Both the position numbers and the translations under genes were made by a program. A stretch of 64,000 nucleotides of DNA, from NCBI GenBank assembly GCA_003342815.1, contig PTEX01000131.1, forward strand, positions 705,640 through 769,639, written 5' to 3'. The stretch is from Eudromia elegans (lineage: Eukaryota; Chordata; Aves; Tinamiformes; Tinamidae). How positions within the stretch are numbered: the first letter of the stretch is position 1; every line of letters starts with the position of its first letter. Positions 57,601 to 64,000 of the stretch are shown one piece after another. The notes beneath the pieces were generated by a model. It had not been told where the DNA came from and ran no database searches. It was given only the letters and a program-made list of their open reading frames with translations.

Positions 57601-60170
57601 AGTGAGCTGCCTTCAACTATAATATATCCCCTTAAGACAGCAAGCATTCGATCATAACTTTACAGTACAGATGCAAATACATCCAAGAGAAGACTTCAAG
57701 CACTTTTATGAGGGGGAATATCACTGGCATTTGCAGTTTATAACTTAATACACTTGTCTTGCTCCAAAGCTACATTTCTCTCTATTCCCTGAAGAGAAAA
57801 GCAGTCCACATTTTAAAAATATTCAGCCGTTGAATCTGAGCAGTAGAATCTCTTAGAAATTACAAGCTCCTTTCGAACAGTGACAGTTTAAGGCCCAACA
57901 AATATCTGAAGGGGTAAAAAGTATACGGTACTACCATATAATCCACAAGATCCATTAAAAACAGCCAAGGGCAAGGAAAATAGAAAATTCCTGTGCTTGA
58001 GGACTTAATACTTTATCTTATTTTTTCTGCATGGCAGACAAAAGGAAGATACCTGGGCTTCGGTTTTTCAGTCTACTCAAAAACCGTCCTTGTGACATCC
58101 TGAAAAGTCTTTTAATTTTGATGAATGTCTTAAACTGGAGAATGCACAAGGGAGACTTCAGAGAGCAGTCAATGACCTAACCCAAAGTTGGAGACAGAAG
58201 GCATCTTCATGCACTAAAATGACTTCATTTGTTTTTATAAAAGCATAGGAGGAACATCTGGCAGGACAGGAAAGGATTCTGGAGCTTGTTAAGGCATCAG
58301 AGCTCAAGAGAGGGTTGCACTTCGGTTTGAGGCTGTGTTGGGTTTTTTGTTTGTTGTTTTGCTTGTTTGGCTTTGGCAAAGAGGTTCACGTTATTTCTGA
58401 GGTTTCCAGAAAACGGGCAAAACCTTGGAGTCCACAACAGTATGGATAAGACAGCAATCTTGCTACAAGAGGTATAATGTTCCTAGAAAAGGAATAATAG
58501 AGTATCTGTGGATACTAGAAGAATTTTAAACAAAAACCTGCACAGTAGACAACAGCACCACACCACCTGCAACAACTCCACACGGAAGAAAACCACAACA
58601 ACAAAACTTGAGGGCCCCTCAAATTACTTCTAACCCCCGTCCTGTGTTTGAGCACCTAGACTGATGCTACTCGTGGCAGCCTCTAAGGTCTCACCGCACT
58701 TGCTCTTAAGCGGTTATCTTGACAGCACGAGATGAACATTGTGGGGCGGCCTCGTGTGCCAGCAGGAAACCCCAGCACTGGCAGCCAGGGGCTTCTTCGG
58801 GTACGCAATGCCCAATGGACCCAACATCCTTAATGCCACCATGAGAGAACGAAAGCAATTCTCCCTAATGATTATATTGTCTTCTCTTAGGCAAATGGGT
58901 AGTTTCCTGTTCTGTTTCCAAAACAGAACTAAAATTAAGATCACTAATTTTTTTTTTTCAATTTATCTTAAGAGTTTTCCTCTGATTCAACTCCCACAAC
59001 AAACACTGAGTGGGTGAAGCACAAATTATAACATATGAGAGCATAACCTACTATCTAATATACCTGCTATTTTTTCCCTTGCTAGCTCCCAGCTCCTTTA
59101 CTTAGGCATATCCTAATTCAAGTCGATCACACATAGTCAATATTTTTAGAGAATAAGTAGAAATTCATTACTTGAAAAACCTAACTCTTAGCAAACACAT
59201 GAAAAAGATTCAGTCTTTTAAGATTCTTGCATTTTTAAGATGCAGTTTATCAGCAATATATATAGCTGAGTTAATGAATTTAATACCCTGCTTGCACATT
59301 CAACACTTGCACTTCTCATAATTTATGAGGATCCATTTTAAAAATAGCTAGACCATTCCCCTCCACTATTCCTACTGAAAGCTTCTTAATTTCAAGCCTT
59401 AATTCTTGTTGACTTTAGACTTATTAAAAAAGTTAGCACTACTACTCAATTTTCATATACCAATGCCACAACCATAAATACGAAGACTATTTCTATTAGA
59501 AGAGTTTAAAGTATATCAAGTTGTAGACCAGAATTTTCTGACACTTTTACTGTAATTCCTACTGTGCAATAAAATTCTCTAAGGGCATTTAACTGATAAC
59601 ATGCTCCATGCTACCAAATAATAACACTAAATCAAAACGAGCAAGATCCTGCTGCATAGCAAGATATAGATAGTTATAGCTTAAAATTATAACCAAAGTA
59701 ATGAAGATAAAGTGGATTCTTTCAGACATACATGGTGACAGCAGGAGTTAACTGATCACACAACATCACACTTAGAGATAAAAACGATTTCTTTAAGACT
59801 TCAAAACCTCTAGCTTACCCTAAGAGGCTGAGAAAATGATTTGGTCTTTAACTTGGTAGCTATGACACACTCCCGTGTCAGAAACTGAAGGCTGCTTCCA
59901 CGCACAATTAAATCACTATCTCCCCATTCATTGCATCAGACGAAAATCAGTCCTACTATATGGTTTAAAACAGCTTTTACAAATGAAGACATAATTAATA
60001 TGAAGAATTATCACTGAGCTGTGTTATGTTTCTTGCAGAAATTAATTCCTAACTTAAAAGTACGCAAGTTTTTCAAATAGAAGAACACACAGAACCCTTT
60101 GTGATAAAGAGCCAGCACCCCCAGCAAGCCCAAACCTTGAGCCCTGAACGCAGGTGAAAGCCGAGCGCGT

Positions 60171-60193
60171 TGTGTGTGTGTGCGCGCGCACAC
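60171..60193. repeat. Alternating TG/CG/CA tract with 16-bp palindrome
   Basis: TGTGTGTGTGTG, then CGCGCG, then CACAC: 23 bases of strict pyrimidine-purine alternation. GTGTGCGCGCGCACAC (60178-60193) is a perfect palindrome. Such sequence readily takes the Z form under negative supercoiling (established knowledge). Confidence 0.9.
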
Positions 60194-60504
60194 GGGCACA
60201 AACGACAAGCACGGGTCACACCGTGGTAGGTCAGGCAGCGTCCGAGCAAGCAGAGTCCCCTAAAGGGACACGACACGGAACCTCAAAGCCAATGGTTTGC
60301 TCTAAAGCACCAGGAAGCCATGCCTGGCATAGCAATAGAAAAATAAATAAGGTAAAACAGGATTTTCAACATGAAGTACCCCAAAAAATTAAACAGTTTT
60401 AACAAAGAGCTATAAGTGCATAAATTGTTTTATCTTGAATACAAACTTAATAGACCATTGGTAAAGTAATTAGTTCATTTTTTTTTTTTTCATTGTTATA
60501 AGAA

Positions 60505-60730
60505 AGAATGCTGAAATACTGGAAGAGATCCAGAAAAGATTCATACAAAATGATTTCATAATCACAGTGAGAAACTTCAGGAGCTCAATGTACATAACAG
60601 AATCAACATTAAATAATTTGACCATTGATAATATACTGTCATGAGAAAGGTATTGACCACCTGAGGTTTCCTAGCCCAGTGGATAAAAGACAGACAAAAG
60701 TGTTGGAATAAGAAAATTTAGAGACAGCCC
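60505..60730 (+). mobile_element. Degenerate old CR1 fragment, plus orientation
   Basis: ACTGGAAGAGATCCAGAAAA follows CR1 CTGGGAAGGGTCCAGAGAAG, and CAGGAGCTCAATGTACATAA follows the old amniote CR1 form AAGGAGCTCAATCTATTTAG. Later text (ATTAAATAATTTGACC) fits the GGTTAAGGGGTGACTTGATC block weakly. Very diverged, so it predates the 22-24 kb copies. Confidence 0.55.
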
Positions 60731-63700
60731 AGCATTATGTCAAACCAGATGCCAAAAATCAAAAATTGACTTTAACTTAAGAAAGATGATCCTTCCAGAC
60801 CTAATGATATACAAATGTACAAAATACACAGACTGTAGTATTCAAGACTTCAAACTGAAATTTTAAGTAAATAAATAACTAGTAAAGCATTTGCAAAACG
60901 CAACTGACTATAAGCTAAGTTGTTCTCATCACCCTCTGTCTTTAGAATATTTTTTCAAGGGAAAGATTTCACTAAATGACTATCCTTAAAAAGGTCATTG
61001 TTTTACTAATATCTATGTTACTATGCGGTTTCTAAATTTCTAACTGGTTCTTACATGAGTTTATCAGAAAGAGCAGCCTGCCACAGTTAAGGGCTTTCCT
61101 CGAAGGAAGTGTTACCTTGAGCTTGTTCTGGACAATGTTTCATCACGATCTCTAGAAAGCTGGAGGTGAAACATGTACCAGGCAAAAACAAATTGGGGAA
61201 CGGATTGCCCCAGCTGTTTTCCTCACTGAAGACAATATTGAGCCTTTCATTTAGTTCAGATGAAAGATTTGACCAAATGAAGTGGGTCTGCTTTATATTA
61301 CACTCAAATATACATTTCCAGTGCTTTTAGGAAAGCTGCTTCTTTGCCCAGGGGATTTAAGCAAGAGTTTTTCTATAAAATATCCCACGATTGCTAACAA
61401 GGGTAGAAAAACAACCAGAGCGGCCGTGCCAGACGGCTCCATAGGGCGACCCAAGCCACACAGAGCATTTCCAGCCTCAGCGTGCAGCGCGGGGCCAGCA
61501 CAAGCATGCCAGGAGAGCAGCCCACGTGCCACGAACCTGCTTCTGGGCATCAGCCCTGACCTCCAGCAGAACCCACCTGCTTTACCTGACAGCCCCTCGA
61601 GGTCTGTGGGGCAACCTGCTGCAGAGGCAGCAATATTGCAGCCCGCAATAACAGTGGGCATTGCGAGGTGACACTTCACACCAGCAGCACAGGGGCTTTA
61701 CACCTTGGCACCACCACAGTCCCCCTGCTTCAGACCTCTGAAGTACCTCCCAGGAACCAGACAGACTGCAAAAAGTAGGGGATACTGTAAATCCTGATTC
61801 TAAAGAACAGGGGGCTAATTCCTAACACCTGCTTTTAAATGATTCCAACGTCTTTGATGCAAAAGTCTATTAATTTTCTGAACAGCATAGGAAACAACGA
61901 TAAAGACTCACAGTCATCACGTAATGTTTTGGGTTACGATAATCACCCAAAATAGGCACTCACAGCAAGATACGACTTGCTAAGTTACCTGGAAAGCAAA
62001 AACACCTTGGATATACTTCATCAGCAGATAACCGAACAAGTTTCATCTGCCCACTGGGGTTCCTCCCCTCAACCTGTTTTGCTGCCAAAATCATCCATCA
62101 GAGAGGCTGGAGAAGCTAAAACAAACGGTATCTTTGGTATTTTACGCTGGGGCAGCACTGAACTTTTCAAGCAATTCCGTATCACGATAACCGATGAGGT
62201 GAAAATCAACATACGGCTTTGCACAAACTGCATTAATAATGCACTGCTGAGGAAAGTATTTACCAAAAATGCACCTCCCTGGAGCAACCTCTCTTAAGGA
62301 GAGCAATGCTGCCACACAGCAAAAATCCCACGTCAGCACTCGGCAGGAAAAGGGGGAGCACAGGCTTGGGATTGTGGCTGCTTGCTTAGGAAGATAAGGC
62401 AGGTTGGGTTTGGAAGGAAGAAAAGGACAGAAAATCCTAAACAGAAATCCTGCCACCAAAAAAGGCTGAAGAAAAAAAAAAAATGTTGATCCAGCTTTAA
62501 ACATAAGACATATTTAATAATAAGTAGCAACTATATGATATAGCTACTGCTATAAGTATGTGATAATTAATCATTAATCAACAGTGGATATTAGCTATTG
62601 CACAGCGACCATCTTTTCCAACACTTGCATTTAGGATTGCTTGTTTTTAGCAGCCAAGTGCTCATCACTCCTACGCTCCCGAACGCAGGGGCTTCCACAT
62701 TCTCTACACTAACGCAAAGGCAGTTTTGAAAAACTGCTATTTTTTCTTTTCTCCCGAGTGCTTGGAATTTCTCCTTTGCCATGCAAGCAATTTAAAAGAC
62801 GGCCTATCAGTTCAGGTGATGCTCTCTTCAAAAGCAATCTTTTCCTTGAATTTATAGGCTATCCTCGGAGTTAAACATTCTGATAAAAACTGCACTCTTG
62901 CAGATATACAGGAAAGTATCCTGAAATACCAAGGTGGTGGTTTAACAGTGCATTTCAAACTATAGTCTTAATCTGTCAGTAGACTATCCTGGCTATCAAA
63001 TGCTTAAAAAAACAGTCTACAATCAGTTATGCGGTAGGAATTCTGACACTTGACATGTTGACTTTGTTTCTACTTCTATTATTTCTGTTCTCTTTTGTTT
63101 AATAAAGCAGAAAGGGACAGATTATATCGGGAAAAAAAGAGATGTCCATAGGTAAAATATGAAAGCTAAATTTAGTAAGTATCATGAACACAGAACTGGA
63201 AAGAACCTAAGTCTGTTCTCAAAAATGCTTTAAATACTAGAATTATTTAAAAAATCTTTTATAACATGACACTTCTTATGCATCTTTTCCTTTTTTCCAC
63301 TCTCCAGCCCAACATGCACAATGTTTCGCTATGTTCCCCATGAAAGTATATCCACCAGTACCCGTCTCTAATAAATTTTTTCCTGTGCACACACGTTTCT
63401 GCAAATCTGTATTTCTTCAACAAAAATAGCTCTTGATAGGACGAGATACCAGGCAGAGATAACCATGTCCACGGTGCCGCTTGCAAAACGTAAGCGGGTT
63501 TGGCAGAGCCCAGCCCTGCACCACGGCCGGGAAGCTGGATAACCAACGGGTGCCCACGTGCGTGCTGCTCTGTAATAAAAGAGATGGTATCAAACAAGCA
63601 AAGGGCCAAACAGCTGCATCGTGTCTCTCCTCGGAGTAAAAGAGACACAAGTCCCTGGCACTACTCAAATTTCATGGTGTTTTTTTGTGACGAATACGTT

Positions 63701-64000
63701 TCTTTGAACATATGGATACCCGGTTGAACTTGAGTTTAGATGAAACGGAATTATAAAAACTACGCCTTTGGGAAAGGAACAAAGATTCATTAGGAGAATG
63801 TTCTGTAAAACTGAAATATCTATCCACTGTTAGATGCCTCATCTCTCTAAAATGTAAGACAATCCCACCAGTAAACTTTATATAGTTCTGTGACTATGGT
63901 CTGCCAATAAAACTGGACTAATGAGTTCAAGAAGCAGATAGAACAAGGTTGTTCTGCAATTGCAGCAACATTCGTAGCAGTGCTGAATTTTCCTTTCGGC

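Larger units (their letters stand above)
46807..64000 (-). other. Presumed intron 1 of TLL1
   Basis: 17 kb upstream of exon 2 with no exon I can support. Exon 1 should encode a signal peptide and an acidic DYDY-type stretch ending DPCKA; neither the stretch nor its donor was seen on the minus strand. Content: A-runs at 50770-50793 and 51755-51805, an AT-rich direct repeat (51891-51995), a TA run (54607-54662), a purine-pyrimidine palindrome (60171-60193), a CR1 remnant (60505-60730), and moderately GC-rich patches near 48620-48740, 56450-56570 and 61410-61680. It could also include sequence 5' of the gene if exon 1 was overlooked. Confidence 0.65.

Noticed and set aside
58053-58099. Exon-like piece (minus): acceptor CAG, ATG, 15 open codons, donor GTATCT
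   Set aside because: Encodes MSQGRFLSRLKNRSP, which matches no TLL1 part I know; such short splice-flanked frames arise often by chance in 17 kb.
61282-61679. Overlapping 129- and 128-codon frames on both strands
   Set aside because: Locally GC-rich, stop-poor DNA; no signal peptide of TLL1 type, no domain and no splice context recognised.

Overview
The window is vertebrate nuclear DNA, most probably from a bird. It holds one recognisable protein gene, split into small exons on the minus strand, in AT-rich introns. The bird call rests on interspersed repeats of the CR1 LINE type, including a copy (24047-24325) that ends in the ATTCTATG-type tail typical of avian CR1, and on compact introns.

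The gene is TLL1 (tolloid-like 1), a secreted zinc metalloprotease of the BMP1/tolloid family. Transcription runs from high to low coordinates. Fourteen consecutive coding exons could be placed by splice sites, reading phase and protein similarity: exon 2 (46696-46806) to exon 15 (412-572), numbered as in mammalian TLL1. All exon lengths and phases join without a break, giving 1838 coding bases, about 612 of roughly 1013 residues. They cover the end of the propeptide and its furin-type site, the whole astacin protease domain (HExxHxxGxxHE motif in exon 6, Met-turn in exon 7), CUB1, CUB2, the first EGF domain and the first half of CUB3. Exon 1 (signal peptide) was not found and should lie beyond 64000. 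Exons 16 onward (rest of CUB3, EGF2, CUB4, CUB5, 3' UTR) should lie on the minus strand before position 1.

Layout from left to right: 1-4494 CUB3 start, EGF1 and CUB2 end; 10099-13319 CUB2 start and the second and third CUB1 exons; 19906-20021 first CUB1 exon; 24976-29096 the three exons of the catalytic core and protease end; 38586-43305 protease start, propeptide end; 46696-46806 propeptide; 46807-64000 a 17 kb stretch with no exon I can support, taken as intron 1. Introns hold CR1 remnants of several ages, simple repeats, three short tandem duplications, a CpG-rich islet just upstream of the catalytic exon, and a few stretches that look like possible regulatory elements. The species cannot be told from sequence alone.

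I looked for a second gene, RNA genes, a CRISPR-like array, virus-like elements and unusual coding systems and found none I can support. This is an ordinary intron-rich host gene region. The most useful leads are regulatory or structural: the CpG islet, the inverted CR1 pair in intron 8, a read-through frame after exon 9, and the E-box cluster.
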